Shown: piece by piece, positions 8,945 through 20,029 of the stretch
Layout: each line of letters starts with the position of its first letter
Position numbering within the stretch: the first letter of the stretch is position 1
The notes under the pieces: generated by a model
Database searches by the model: none
Seen by the model: only the letters and a program-made list of their open reading frames with translations
Told to the model about the DNA's origin: nothing
Translations under genes and position numbers: made by a program
From: Raineyella sp. LH-20
GTDB lineage: Bacteria > Actinomycetota > Actinomycetes > Propionibacteriales > Propionibacteriaceae
Reading direction: 5' to 3'
DNA length: 64,000 bases
Assembly (NCBI RefSeq): GCF_033110965.1
Contig: NZ_CP137003.1
Span: 1,984,001-2,048,000, forward strand

Positions 8945-9748
8945 ATGTCAGCCCCCAGTGCACCCCAAGCCCGTAGGGCACCCCGGCCCAAGCTGGACGC
9001 GGTGACCGCTGCGGCGGTGGATCTCGCTCGCGAGGCGGTGCTGGCGAGCTCCGGCCCGCACGCGGTGGGCGAGCACCTCGGGGTGATTGCCGAGGGCGAC
9101 CGGGTCGTCACGCACCTGTTCGCGTGCACCCACCCGGGCTATCGCGGCTGGCGGTGGAACGTCACCCTGGCGCGCGCCTCGCGGGCCAAGGCGCCGACCG
9201 TCGACGAGGTGGCGCTGCTGCCGGGCGAGGGATCCCTGTTGGCGCCGGCCTGGGTGCCGTGGTCGGAGCGGGTCTCCCCGGACGACCTCACCCCCGGCTT
9301 GCTGATGCCGACCCCGGCCGACGACGAGCGGCTGGAGCCCGGCTTCACCGGCGGCGACCAGGCGGCCGACCGGGACCCGGCAGAGGCCTCCCAGCTGCGG
9401 GCCGTGGTCGCCGAACTCGGCCTCGGCCGCGAGCGACTGCTCTCCCCGTACGGCCGGGAGCGGGCCGCCGAGCGGTGGCTCGCCGGTGACGGGGGCCCCG
9501 ACAACCAGATGACCAAGCAGGCGCCCGGTCCGTGCGTCAGCTGCGGCTACTTCGTCCGGCTGCAGGGCAGCCTGGGCACCGTCTTCGGGGTCTGCGCCAA
9601 CGAGTCGTCGCCGTCCGACGCCACCGTGGTGGCCGTCGACCACGGCTGCGGTGCGCACTCCGACGTGCCCGATGAGGCGCACGCTGCGGACCGGTCCGCC
9701 CCGGTCTGGGACACCATCAGCGTCTCCGAGGGGTCGCTCTTCGACTGA
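8945..9748 (+). CDS. DUF3027 family protein
   Basis: A 267-residue actinobacterial protein of the DUF3027 family, with the conserved segment HLFACTHPGYRGWRWNVTLAR and acidic-site-like DEVALLPGEGSLLAPAWVPW. Near the C-terminus four cysteines (PCVSCGYF, FGVCANE, HGCGAHSD) suggest a structural zinc site. Its function is unknown, but mycobacterial members sit near the same cold-shock gene, and that neighbourhood is kept here with a 29-nt gap. ATG 8945 is chosen over upstream in-frame 8936 and 8912 because an AAGAAT element ends 7 nt before it. Confidence 0.75.
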   Translation: MSAPSAPQARRAPRPKLDAVTAAAVDLAREAVLASSGPHAVGEHLGVIAEGDRVVTHLFACTHPGYRGWRWNVTLARASRAKAPTVDEVALLPGEGSLLAPAWVPWSERVSPDDLTPGLLMPTPADDERLEPGFTGGDQAADRDPAEASQLRAVVAELGLGRERLLSPYGRERAAERWLAGDGGPDNQMTKQAPGPCVSCGYFVRLQGSLGTVFGVCANESSPSDATVVAVDHGCGAHSDVPDEAHAADRSAPVWDTISVSEGSLFD

Positions 9749-9760
9749 CGGCGCTTGACC

Positions 9761-9796
9761 GGGGACCCACGAGACCAACGCGTAACGTGGGCCCCC
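9761..9796. promoter_or_regulatory. Inverted repeat in the purine permease promoter
   Basis: GGGGACCCACG (9761-9771) and CGTGGGCCCCC (9786-9796) form an 11-bp stem with one mismatch around a 14-nt loop. The repeat ends directly at the -10 element TAGGCT (9797-9802), which lies six bases before the permease ATG. It can be read as the terminator of the upstream DUF3027 gene, as an operator covering the -35 region, or both. The absence of a T-run favours an operator or a bifunctional element. Confidence 0.4.
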
Positions 9797-9808
9797 TAGG
9801 CTGCCGCC

Positions 9809-11299
9809 ATGGACTCTGCTGCATCCACCACCGCACCCACCCCGACAGGTCAGGGGGAGCGCGGCATCCTGGACCGTTGGTTCGAACTCACCGCACGTGG
9901 CTCGACCTGGGGCCGCGAGATCCGCGGCGGTCTGGTCACCTTCTTCGCGATGGCGTACATCATCGCGCTCAACCCCGCGATCATCGGCACCGTGCCCGAC
10001 ATCAACGGCCATCTGATCACCGGTCAGGAGGTCTCCGACGCGAACATCGCCGTCTCCAAGGCGGCGGTCGCCGCCGGCACCGCACTGATCGCCGGCGTGA
10101 TGACCATCCTGATGGGCGTGGTGGGCCGTTACCCCCTCGCCCTGGCCGCCGGACTCGGTCTGAACGCCCTGCTGGCCTACACCCTGGCCCCGATCATGAC
10201 CTGGCCGCAGGCGATGGGCCTGGTCGTCCTGGAGGGCGCCCTGATCACCATCCTGGTGCTCACCGGCTTCCGCACCGCGGTCTTCCGGGCGGTGCCGGCG
10301 TTCCTGCGCGCGGCGATCAGCGTCGGCATCGGCGTCTTCATCACCTTCGTCGGTCTGGTCGACGGCGGCGTGATCCGCCCGGCCCAGGGCACCCCGGTGA
10401 CCCTCGGCATCAACGGCAGCCTGATGGGCTGGCCGATCGGCATCTTCCTATTCGGCCTGCTGCTCGGCGCCGTGCTCTACACCCGCAGCGTCCGCGGCGG
10501 CCTGCTGATCTCCATCGTGGTGGCGACCATCGTCGCGGTGATCGTCCAGAACGTCCACCCGCTCGGCACGTTGCTCGGTGGCCAGGTGGACGGCTGGAAG
10601 GCGAATCCGCCGGTGCTCGGCAGCTGGGGTGCCCCGGACTTCCAGCTCCTCGGCCGGGTCGACATCTTCGGCGCCTTCACCCAGCGGGGCCTCACTGCGC
10701 TGGGCATCGTCCTGCTGATCTTCTCGCTGCTGCTGGCGGACTTCTTCGACACCATGGGCACCGTGGTGGCCGTGGGTGCCGAGGGCAGGCTGCTCGACGG
10801 CAACGGTAACCCGCCGCACCTCACCGGCATCCTGCTGATCGACTCGCTCGCCGCGATGGCGGGCGGCCTCGGGTCGTCGTCCTCCAACACGTCGTACGTC
10901 GAGTCGATCTCGGGTGTGGCCGAGGGGGCCCGGACCGGCATCGCCTCGGTCGTCACCGGTGCGTGCTTCCTGATCGCGATCGTGGCCTCCCCGGTCGTGT
11001 CGCTGATCCCGGCCGAAGCGGTCTCCCCGGTGCTCGTCATCGTCGGCGCCCTGATGATGTCGAGCGTCACCGAGATCAAGTGGTCGCAGATGGAGCAGGC
11101 GATCCCGGCCTTCCTGACGATCGTCTTCATGCCGTTCGCCTACTCCATCACCGTCGGCATCGGCATGGGCTTCGTCATGCACGTGGTGCTGGAGATCGCC
11201 AAGGGCCGGGCCCGGCGGATCCACCCGCTGATGTGGCTCGTCTCCGCACTGTTCGTCCTCTACTTCATGCAGGGTCTGCTCGGCCGCCTCGTCGGCTGA
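9809..11299 (+). CDS. NCS2/AzgA-type purine permease
   Basis: A 496-residue integral membrane transporter of the AzgA-like branch of the NCS2 family (adenine, guanine or hypoxanthine uptake with protons). It has about 12-14 hydrophobic segments and the family motif regions GGLVTFFAMAYIIALNP near the N-terminus, GLGLNALLAY, DFFDTMGTVVAVG and SSSSNTSYVESISGVAEGARTG. Leaderless start: TAGGCT, six bases, ATG 9809. It overlaps the convergent LysR-effector gene by 35 bp at the 3' ends. Substrate choice between purines cannot be read from the sequence. Confidence 0.85.
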   Translation: MDSAASTTAPTPTGQGERGILDRWFELTARGSTWGREIRGGLVTFFAMAYIIALNPAIIGTVPDINGHLITGQEVSDANIAVSKAAVAAGTALIAGVMTILMGVVGRYPLALAAGLGLNALLAYTLAPIMTWPQAMGLVVLEGALITILVLTGFRTAVFRAVPAFLRAAISVGIGVFITFVGLVDGGVIRPAQGTPVTLGINGSLMGWPIGIFLFGLLLGAVLYTRSVRGGLLISIVVATIVAVIVQNVHPLGTLLGGQVDGWKANPPVLGSWGAPDFQLLGRVDIFGAFTQRGLTALGIVLLIFSLLLADFFDTMGTVVAVGAEGRLLDGNGNPPHLTGILLIDSLAAMAGGLGSSSSNTSYVESISGVAEGARTGIASVVTGACFLIAIVASPVVSLIPAEAVSPVLVIVGALMMSSVTEIKWSQMEQAIPAFLTIVFMPFAYSITVGIGMGFVMHVVLEIAKGRARRIHPLMWLVSALFVLYFMQGLLGRLVG

Positions 11300-12035
11300 C
11301 CGATCGGCCACGGCCGGCCCCCCTGGACGTGCGTGGGGTCGGCCGGCGGGCCCCGGAGGCCGGCCCGGCCGGGCGGGGTGACCGATCCACCGGCTCACCG
11401 GGGACCGGGGACCGGGAGCTGTTGGCCGTACGCCCCTTGACGATCCCGATGAAGTAGTCGGTGCGCTCGTCGGAGCGGTCGGCCGGCCAGGCCAGACCGA
11501 CCCGGGACGCCTCGACTCCGGTGACCGGCCGGGCGGTCACGTCCTTGCGCTGGTGCAGCCGGGCAAGGGACATCGGCACGATGACGATGCCGGTGCCGGC
11601 CGCCACGGTGGCGATGGCCTGCTCCAGTGTCATCGGGGGCACCGGATAGCGCGTGCCGGTGGCGATCTCGGTGGCGACGTCGCGCCAGGCGGGCACCTCG
11701 TCGGGGTCCTGCAGCAGGTGTTCCTCCGAGAGGTCGGCGACGTCGACCGCCTCGTACGCTGCCACCGGGTGGTCCTTCGGCACGACGACGACCGGCACCT
11801 CCTCGTACAGCCCGATCACCGACAGCCCGTCGGGCTCCACCGGGAGACGGACCAGCGCCATGTCGGCCCGGCCGTCACGGAGCACGGCGAGCTGGTCCGC
11901 AAGGGGGATCGGCAGCAGTACCAGCGGCACCCGGCGGACCCGCTCGCGCCACTTGCGGGCCCAGGTGTCGGGGGAGACCCCAGGCACGAAGGCGATCCGC
12001 AACGGCGGGGGCACCTCGCGTGGGACACCGGACAT
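11265..12035 (-). CDS. Stand-alone LysR-type substrate-binding domain protein
   Basis: A 256-residue protein corresponding to the effector-binding (periplasmic-binding-like) half of a LysR regulator without the N-terminal HTH. It starts PPLRIAFVPGVSPD and continues LPIPLADQLAVLRDGRADMALVR, the typical two-lobe fold. The C-terminal 45 residues are an Arg/Pro/Ser-rich tail running into the overlap with the permease gene. AGGAGG precedes ATG 12035. Such truncated LysR-like proteins occur divergently from DUF5997 genes in actinobacteria, as here. Because DUF5997 contains a possible DNA-binding region, the two may act together as a split regulator. That is inference. Confidence 0.7.
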   Translation of the reverse strand: MSGVPREVPPPLRIAFVPGVSPDTWARKWRERVRRVPLVLLPIPLADQLAVLRDGRADMALVRLPVEPDGLSVIGLYEEVPVVVVPKDHPVAAYEAVDVADLSEEHLLQDPDEVPAWRDVATEIATGTRYPVPPMTLEQAIATVAAGTGIVIVPMSLARLHQRKDVTARPVTGVEASRVGLAWPADRSDERTDYFIGIVKGRTANSSRSPVPGEPVDRSPRPAGPASGARRPTPRTSRGAGRGRSVSRRGGRADPA

Positions 12036-12074
12036 CGTGATCCTCCTCGTCGGCGGCTGTCCGCCACCCTAGCG

Positions 12075-12134
12075 CCGGATCGCTCTGGGCCGGATCGCTC
12101 TGGGCCGGATCGCTCTGGGCCGGATCGCTCTAGG
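12075..12134. repeat. Four tandem 15-bp repeats in a divergent promoter
   Basis: CCGGATCGCTCTGGG is repeated four times head to tail with no spacers (12075-12089, 12090-12104, 12105-12119, 12120-12134). The last copy ends CTAGG and supplies the first bases of the -10 element TAGGCT for the DUF5997 gene. A second -10 (TAGGGT on the minus strand, about 12068-12073) for the LysR-like gene lies at the other edge. The array therefore fills the space between two divergent promoters and is a candidate multi-copy operator. Confidence 0.8.
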
Positions 12135-12142
12135 CTTGGGGG

Positions 12143-12511
12143 GTGACGAAGCCAAACTCCCAGAGCATGAAGCCCGAGACGGCCGCCAAGAAGCTCGGCG
12201 TCCACCTGCCGGCGACCCCCGAGGGGTTCCGCGAGGGCGTCGTGACCCGCGAGGAGCTCAACGCCCTGATCGCCGAGCCGCCCGCCTGGCTGGTCGAGTT
12301 GCGCCTCAACGGCCCCTACCCGCGTGCCGAGATGGCCCGCAAGCTCGGCGTCTCCAACTCCGGTCTGGTCCGCGTCGGCATCACCGAGGCGCTCACCGCG
12401 GACCAGATCCGGGACCTGCTGCGCACCATGCCGGAGTGGCTGGTGCGGGAGCGGGCCACCCAGGCGGAGGTGCGTGCCGAGAACGCCCGGCTCAAGGGCG
12501 TACGGGACTGA
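12143..12511 (+). CDS. DUF5997 family protein
   Basis: A 122-residue actinobacterial protein of the DUF5997 family (KPETAAKKLGVHLPATPEGFREG at the start). It contains a helix-turn-helix-like stretch, PRAEMARKLGVSNSGLVRVGITEALT, and an acidic C-terminal helix. GTG 12143 follows TAGGCT by exactly six bases. The family has no established function. The HTH-like segment and the divergent LysR-effector neighbour suggest a transcriptional role, possibly on the tandem repeats between them. Confidence 0.7.
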   Translation: MTKPNSQSMKPETAAKKLGVHLPATPEGFREGVVTREELNALIAEPPAWLVELRLNGPYPRAEMARKLGVSNSGLVRVGITEALTADQIRDLLRTMPEWLVRERATQAEVRAENARLKGVRD

Positions 12512-12663
12512 CCCGGAGGTTTCTCCGGTCCTGACCACGGGCCTCCGGGTCGGTGATCCGGCCGGGCCCGGACGGTCTACACTGCGATGTGGTCCCCCTC
12601 ACAATGGCGTGTCGGTGGCCTTTTCCTCAGCCTGTCTGCCTGTTCTGCCGCGAAGGTGTGTGC

Positions 12664-15600
12664 ATGTTCACAAAGGTCCTGGTCGCCAATCGTGGCGAAA
12701 TCGCTGTTCGTGCGTTCCGCGCCGCGGTCGAACTGGGGGCGAAGACCGTCGCCGTGTTCCCGTACGAGGACCGCAACGCGGTGCACCGGATCAAGGCCGA
12801 CGAGGCCTACCTGATCGGCGAGAAGGGCCACCCGGTCCGTGCCTATCTCGACATCGACGAGATCATCCGGGCCGCCAAGGAGGCCGAGGCGGACGCGATC
12901 TACCCCGGCTACGGATTCCTCTCGGAGAACCCGGACCTGGCCGAGGCCTGTGCGAAGAACGGCATCACCTTCATCGGTCCCTCCAAGGAGACCCTGGAGA
13001 TGGCCGGCAACAAGAAGCACGCCATCGACTCGGCCCGCCGGGCCGGCATCCCGACCCTGGAGTCCTCCGACCCGTCGACCGACCCGGACTACCTGCGCGC
13101 CGAGGCCGAGCGGATCGGCTTCCCGGTCTTCGTCAAGGCGGTGGCCGGTGGTGGTGGCCGCGGCATGCGCCGGGTGGACGACCCGGCGGCCCTGACCGAT
13201 GCGATCGGCGCGGCGATGCGCGAGGCCGAGTCGGCGTTCGGTGATGCCACCGTCTTCATCGAGCAGGCGGTCGGCCGGCCGCGTCACATCGAGGTGCAGA
13301 TCCTCGCCGACCGTGAGGGCAACACGGTCCACCTGTTCGAGCGGGACTGCTCGATCCAGCGTCGGCACCAGAAGGTCGTCGAGCTCGCCCCCGCCCCGCA
13401 CATCTCCGAGGAGCTGCGGGCGGCGCTGACCCGCGACGCCGTCGCGTTCGCGAAGTCGATCAACTACACCCTGGCCGGCACCGTCGAGTTCCTGCTGGAG
13501 ACCGAGGGCCCGCGGGCCGGCCAGCACGTCTTCATCGAGATGAATCCGCGCATCCAGGTCGAACACACGGTCACCGAGGAGGTCACCGGCGTCGACCTGG
13601 TCCAGGCCCAGATGCGGCTGGCCGCGGGGGAGACCCTGGCCGACCTCGGCCTGACCCAGGACTCCATCCACCTGATGGGTGCGGCGATGCAGTGCCGGAT
13701 CACCACCGAGGATCCGGCCAATGACTTCCGCCCCGACACCGGGGTGATCTCTGCCTACCGGTCTGCGGCCGGCGCCGGCGTACGCCTCGACGGTGGCACC
13801 GCCGCCACCGGCGCGGTGATCAGTCCCCACTTCGACTCGCTGCTGGTCAAGCTGACCACCCGCGGCCGCGACCTCGACCAGGCGATCGCCCGCGCGCGTC
13901 GGGCGCTGGCGGAGTTCCGGATCCGTGGTGTGGCGACGAACATGCCGTTCCTGCGGGCCGTGCTGGAGGACCCGGACTTCCGCAGCGGTGACATCTCGAC
14001 CGCCTTCATCGACGAGCGGCCGCACCTGCTCAAGGCGCGGGTCTCCCAGGACCGCGGCACCAAGGTGCTCAGCTGGCTCGCCGACGTGACGGTGAACAAG
14101 CCGAACGGCGCCGCCCCGATCAGCGTCCACCCGCGGACGAAGCTGCCGCGCACCGACCTGCGTTCCCCGGCACCGGCCGGGTTCCGCCAGCAGCTGCTGG
14201 AGCTGGGCCCCGACGGGTTCGCCGCCGCGCTGCGCGCCTCGGACCGGCTGGAGGTCACCGACACCACGTTCCGCGACGCCCACCAGTCGCTGCTGGCCAC
14301 CCGGATGCGGACGTACGACATGCTGGAGTTCGCCCCCTACCTGCAGCGGATGCTGCCGGGGCTGTTCTCGGTCGAGGCGTGGGGCGGGGCGACGTACGAC
14401 GTCGCACTGCGGTTCCTCGGCGAGGATCCGTGGGATCGGCTGGCGAAGTTCCACGAGGCGCTGCCGGGCATCCCGGTGCAGATGCTGCTGCGTGGCCGCA
14501 ACACGGTGGGCTACACGCCCTATCCGACCGAGGTGACCGACGCGTTCGTGCACGAGGCCGCCGAGGTCGGGGTCGACATCTTCCGGGTCTTCGACGCCCT
14601 CAACGACGTCTCCCAGATGACCCCGGCGATCAAGGCGATCCGGGACACCCCGTCGGTCGCCGAGGTCGCGATGTGCTACTCCGGCAACCTGCTGGACCCT
14701 CGCGAGGACCTCTACACGCTGGACTACTACCTGCACCTGGCCGACCGGATCGTCGGTGCCGGTGCGCACATCCTGGCGATCAAGGACATGGCCGGCCTGC
14801 TCCGGGCCCCGGCGGCGGCGAAGCTCGTCACCGCGCTGCGGGAGCGCTTCGACCTGCCGGTCGTGCTGCACACCCACGACACCGCCGGCGGCCAGCTGGC
14901 CACCCTGGTGATGGCCGCCCAGGCCGGCGTCGACGCGGTCGACGTGGCCGCCGCCCCGATGGCCGGCACCACCTCCCAGGTGTCGATGTCGGCGCTGGTC
15001 GCGGCGATGGCCGACACCGAGCGGGAGACCCGCCTCGACCTGCGCAGCGTGATGGACCTGGAGCCCTACTGGGACATGGTCCGGCGCGAGTACAAGCCGT
15101 TCGAGTCCGGACTCGGATCGCCGACCGGCCGGGTCTACGACCACGAGATCCCCGGCGGTCAGCTGTCCAACCTGCGCCAGCAGGCGAAGGCGCTGGGCCT
15201 GGCCGACAAGTTCGAGCAGATCGAGGACATGTACGCCGCGGCCGACAAGATCCTCGGCCGGCCGAGCAAGGTCACCCCGTCCTCCAAGGTGGTCGGCGAC
15301 CTCGCCCTGCACCTGGTCGCGGTCGGTGCCGACCCGCAGGCGTTCGCGGACGACCCGGCCTCGTTCGACATCCCCGACTCGGTGATCGGCTTCCTCTCCG
15401 GTGACCTCGGCACCCCAGCCGGCGGCTGGCCGGAGCCGTTCCGCAGCAAGGCGCTGCAGGGTCGTACGATCAAGGCGGTCGAGGAGACCGTGCCCGCCGA
15501 CGATGCCGCACTGCTGAAGGTGCCCGGCCGGGACCGCCAGCGCACCCTCAACCGGCTGCTCTTCCCCGGCCCGTCCGCAGCCCTCGACGAGTTCCGGGCG

Positions 15601-16065
15601 CAGTACGGCGACCTGTCCTCGATGACCACGATCGACTACCTCTACGGGCTGAAGCCCGGCGACGAGCACGCGGTGCGCCTCGGCAAGGGCGTCGACCTGC
15701 TGATCGGTCTGGAGGCCATCGGCGAGGCCGACGAACGCGGCTACCGGACGGTGATGACGACGATGAACGGCCAGATCCGGCCGATCCGGGTCCGCGACCG
15801 GTCGGTGGAGACCGACGTCGCCGTCGCCGAGCGGGCCGACACCACCAACCCGGGCCACGTCGCCGCGCCGTTCCAGGGCGTGGTGTCGGTGAACGTCGCC
15901 GAGGGTGACCGGGTCGAGGCGGGCCAGCCGGTGGCCACCATCGAGGCGATGAAGATGGAGGCGGCGATCACCACCTCGGTCACCGGCATGGTCGAGCGGG
16001 TCGCCCTGCACGGACCGCACCAGGTGCAGGGCGGCGACCTCGTCCTGGTCGTCCGTCCGCTCTGA
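12664..16065 (+). CDS. pyc: Pyruvate carboxylase
   Basis: A 1133-residue biotin-dependent enzyme carboxylating pyruvate to oxaloacetate with ATP and bicarbonate, the anaplerotic entry to the TCA cycle. Domains in order: biotin carboxylase (about 1-460; ATP loop GGGGRGMR, active-site stretch HLFERDCSIQRRHQKV), carboxyltransferase TIM barrel (about 530-800; FRDAHQSLLATRMRT), allosteric linker, and a biotin carrier domain with EAMKMEA, the biotinyl lysine being near residue 1097. Length matches single-chain pyruvate carboxylases. The start is ATG 12664 (MFTKVLVANRGEIAVRAF). A TACACT -10 at 12578-12583 implies a leader of about 75 nt with a weak ribosome binding site. Confidence 0.95.
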   Translation: MFTKVLVANRGEIAVRAFRAAVELGAKTVAVFPYEDRNAVHRIKADEAYLIGEKGHPVRAYLDIDEIIRAAKEAEADAIYPGYGFLSENPDLAEACAKNGITFIGPSKETLEMAGNKKHAIDSARRAGIPTLESSDPSTDPDYLRAEAERIGFPVFVKAVAGGGGRGMRRVDDPAALTDAIGAAMREAESAFGDATVFIEQAVGRPRHIEVQILADREGNTVHLFERDCSIQRRHQKVVELAPAPHISEELRAALTRDAVAFAKSINYTLAGTVEFLLETEGPRAGQHVFIEMNPRIQVEHTVTEEVTGVDLVQAQMRLAAGETLADLGLTQDSIHLMGAAMQCRITTEDPANDFRPDTGVISAYRSAAGAGVRLDGGTAATGAVISPHFDSLLVKLTTRGRDLDQAIARARRALAEFRIRGVATNMPFLRAVLEDPDFRSGDISTAFIDERPHLLKARVSQDRGTKVLSWLADVTVNKPNGAAPISVHPRTKLPRTDLRSPAPAGFRQQLLELGPDGFAAALRASDRLEVTDTTFRDAHQSLLATRMRTYDMLEFAPYLQRMLPGLFSVEAWGGATYDVALRFLGEDPWDRLAKFHEALPGIPVQMLLRGRNTVGYTPYPTEVTDAFVHEAAEVGVDIFRVFDALNDVSQMTPAIKAIRDTPSVAEVAMCYSGNLLDPREDLYTLDYYLHLADRIVGAGAHILAIKDMAGLLRAPAAAKLVTALRERFDLPVVLHTHDTAGGQLATLVMAAQAGVDAVDVAAAPMAGTTSQVSMSALVAAMADTERETRLDLRSVMDLEPYWDMVRREYKPFESGLGSPTGRVYDHEIPGGQLSNLRQQAKALGLADKFEQIEDMYAAADKILGRPSKVTPSSKVVGDLALHLVAVGADPQAFADDPASFDIPDSVIGFLSGDLGTPAGGWPEPFRSKALQGRTIKAVEETVPADDAALLKVPGRDRQRTLNRLLFPGPSAALDEFRAQYGDLSSMTTIDYLYGLKPGDEHAVRLGKGVDLLIGLEAIGEADERGYRTVMTTMNGQIRPIRVRDRSVETDVAVAERADTTNPGHVAAPFQGVVSVNVAEGDRVEAGQPVATIEAMKMEAAITTSVTGMVERVALHGPHQVQGGDLVLVVRPL

Positions 16066-16096
16066 GCCGCCCGGCTCGGCACGGTACCGTGGGAGC

Positions 16097-16186
16097 GTGA
16101 AGCTCCGAACCGGTCACCATCTCGTCAGTGCGGTCGCCGTGGCGTTGCTCCTCATCGTCATCATCGGCTCACTGCTGGCGCGCTGA
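16097..16186 (+). CDS. 29-residue single-span membrane peptide
   Basis: A very short gene: GTG 16097 to TGA 16186 encodes 29 residues, MKLRTGHHLV followed by a hydrophobic helix (SAVAVALLLIVIIGSLLAR). Its reality is supported by a textbook leaderless promoter, TACCGT at 16085-16090 followed by GGGAGC and the start codon. The topology is a basic N-terminus and one transmembrane helix. I know no family for it. It lies between pyc and another small membrane-anchored protein, 21 nt before that gene's start, so the two are probably co-transcribed. Confidence 0.6.
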   Translation: MKLRTGHHLVSAVAVALLLIVIIGSLLAR

Positions 16187-16207
16187 GCCGTGCAGAAGGG
16201 AGATCAC

Positions 16208-18481
<2,274 letters not shown>

Positions 18482-18647
18482 CCGCGGGGGCCGACCACGT
18501 CGCACAGCAACGGGCCGGCGGACACAGGAATCGGCGTCCGAAGGCACAGGCACCGGCTCCGGGCCGGTGAGGCTGTCCTTCGCTAGGGTGAGACCGGCGT
18601 GGCCGCCGGCTCGCCGAGCCCCCACGCCTCCGAAAGGAGTGGCAGGT

Positions 18648-19016
18648 ATGAAGGGTTTCAAGGAATTCCTCATGCGCGGCAACCTCATCGAGCTTGCCGT
18701 CGCGTTCATCATGGGCTCGCTCTTCGCGGCCGTCGTGAAGGCTTTCACCGATCTGATCCTCGACCTGATCGGCAAGACGCTGCCGCTGGACGGTTCGGCG
18801 TTCTCCAGCGTGGTCATCGCCGGCATCACCATCGGCCCGTTCCTGTCGGCCATCGTGACCTTCGTCCTGACGGCGTTCGTGGTGTACGTCGCCATCGTCA
18901 AGCCGTACGAGATCTACAAGAACCGGCACAAGACCGAGGAGCCGGCGGTGCAGACCTCGGAGGATCTCCTCGCCGAGATCCGCGACCTCCTCGCCGAGGG
19001 ACGCACCCGGAGCTGA
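18648..19016 (+). CDS. mscL: Large-conductance mechanosensitive channel
   Basis: A 122-residue MscL that opens under membrane tension in hypo-osmotic shock. It has the N-terminal amphipathic helix MKGFKEFLMRGNLIELAVAF, the pore helix TM1 through about residue 45, a short periplasmic loop, TM2 (FLSAIVTFVLTAFVVYVAIV) and a charged cytoplasmic helix (SEDLLAEIRDLLAE). AAAGGAG lies 9-10 nt before ATG 18648, and a TAGGGT element near 18583 is a plausible -10. In related actinobacteria mscL sits in the moeA/fthC/rimJ neighbourhood, but here it is 13 kb away. Confidence 0.95.
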   Translation: MKGFKEFLMRGNLIELAVAFIMGSLFAAVVKAFTDLILDLIGKTLPLDGSAFSSVVIAGITIGPFLSAIVTFVLTAFVVYVAIVKPYEIYKNRHKTEEPAVQTSEDLLAEIRDLLAEGRTRS

Positions 19017-19023
19017 GCCGCGG

Positions 19024-19428
19024 TCACGCGACCGGCAGCAGACCTCGTTCGGCGAAGACCTTCTTCGCGGTGAACGTGGCGTTCAGCGCCCGCGGGAATC
19101 CGCAGTAGACCGCGGCGTGCAGGAACGCCTCGGTGATCTCCTGCGATGTCAGCCCGACGTTCAGGGCGGCGTTGATGTGGACCTCGAGTTGCGGCTCGCA
19201 GCCGCCGAGGGCGGTGAGCATCCCGAGGGTGACCAGTTGCCGGTCGCGTGGCGAGAGTCCGGGCCGGGAGTAGACCTCACCGAACCCCCAGGCCACCACC
19301 TGGTGGCCGAGCTCCGGTGAGATGTCGTCGAGCGCCTCGATGACGTTCGCGCCCGCCGTGCCGTCGATCGCGTCGAGGACCGTACGACCGCGTGCGTAGC
19401 GCTCGGCGCGGGTGGTGGGTTCATCCAT
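19024..19428 (-). CDS. Carboxymuconolactone decarboxylase-like protein
   Basis: A 134-residue all-helical protein of the carboxymuconolactone decarboxylase/AhpD-like family. Segments include SPRDRQLVTLGMLTALGGCEPQLEVHINAALNVGLTSQEI, where the conserved Glu/Cys/His region lies, and FPRALNATFTAKKVF near the end. The AhpD CxxC motif is absent, so a disulfide-reductase role is unlikely; the family includes PcaC and many uncharacterised proteins. The gene overlaps the upstream MerR-type regulator gene by 8 bp and is almost certainly controlled with it. No aromatic catabolism genes are nearby, so the substrate is unknown. Confidence 0.8.
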   Translation of the reverse strand: MDEPTTRAERYARGRTVLDAIDGTAGANVIEALDDISPELGHQVVAWGFGEVYSRPGLSPRDRQLVTLGMLTALGGCEPQLEVHINAALNVGLTSQEITEAFLHAAVYCGFPRALNATFTAKKVFAERGLLPVA

Positions 19429-19879
19429 GGGGATTCACTCCTTCGGAGGTGTGTTCCCCGCTGCGCTGGCCGGCCGGGTCAGGCGTGTCGCCGCGGTGAG
19501 CAGCGAGGTCGTGGCGATAGGTTTCGATTTTGGCCTCCAACGCCTGCTCGTGCCGGCGCAGGGCGGCGATCCGCGCGCGTACGGCGGTTCGGTGGGTCTC
19601 GAGCAGCGCAAGGCGCGCCTCGGTGGTTGCCGCCCCCTGGGCTCGCAGCACCGCGTACTCGCGCATCTGGGCGATCGGCATGCCTGTCTCGCGCAGCCGC
19701 AGCAGGAACTCCAGCCACGCCACGTCGTCCGGGGAGTAGCGCCGCTGGTTGCCGGCGGTGCGGGCGATCGGATGAATCAGTCCCGCCCGCTCGTAGTACC
19801 GCAGGGTGTGCGTCGACACCCCGGTCGCGGTGGCCATCTGAGCCACGGTGAGCCCCGATGCCTCCAGGTCTTCTGTCAC
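19421..19879 (-). CDS. MerR family transcriptional regulator
   Basis: A 152-residue MerR-type activator. The N-terminal winged HTH reads LTVAQMATATGVSTHTLRYYERAGLI, then NQRRYSPDDVAWLEFLLRLRETGMPIAQMREY, followed by a dimerisation coiled coil (RARIAALRRHEQALEAKIETYRHDL). There are no metal-sensing cysteines, so it probably responds to an organic ligand or redox signal through an unknown tail. It overlaps the downstream carboxymuconolactone decarboxylase-like gene, a common actinobacterial MerR/target pairing. Confidence 0.88.
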   Translation of the reverse strand: MTEDLEASGLTVAQMATATGVSTHTLRYYERAGLIHPIARTAGNQRRYSPDDVAWLEFLLRLRETGMPIAQMREYAVLRAQGAATTEARLALLETHRTAVRARIAALRRHEQALEAKIETYRHDLAAHRGDTPDPAGQRSGEHTSEGVNPHG

Positions 19880-19964
19880 ATCCAGCAGGCTAGGAGTTGG
19901 AGTGCGCTCGAAGTCAAGGGGTGAGTCGCGCGAAGAGACTCCGCCTGCAGGACCAGACGCGTGG

Positions 19965-20004
19965 TCGACCGATTCGGTCTCATCGGTCTCACCGAATCGG
20001 TCGA
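19965..20004. repeat. 14-bp perfect inverted repeat
   Basis: TCGACCGATTCGGT (19965-19978) and ACCGAATCGGTCGA (19991-20004) are perfect inverted copies separated by 12 nt. They lie about 90 bp upstream of the MerR gene start and about 280 bp before the IS110 transposase. Possible readings are an operator or a terminator-like hairpin, or an insertion-associated sequence. No T-run follows on either side. Confidence 0.7.
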
Positions 20005-20029
20005 TCCGATCACGGGTTCGATTGAGTGT

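Noticed and set aside
12075-12134. Tandem repeats as a CRISPR array
   Set aside because: The 15-bp units are contiguous with no spacers and sit in a promoter. No cas genes are present anywhere in the window.
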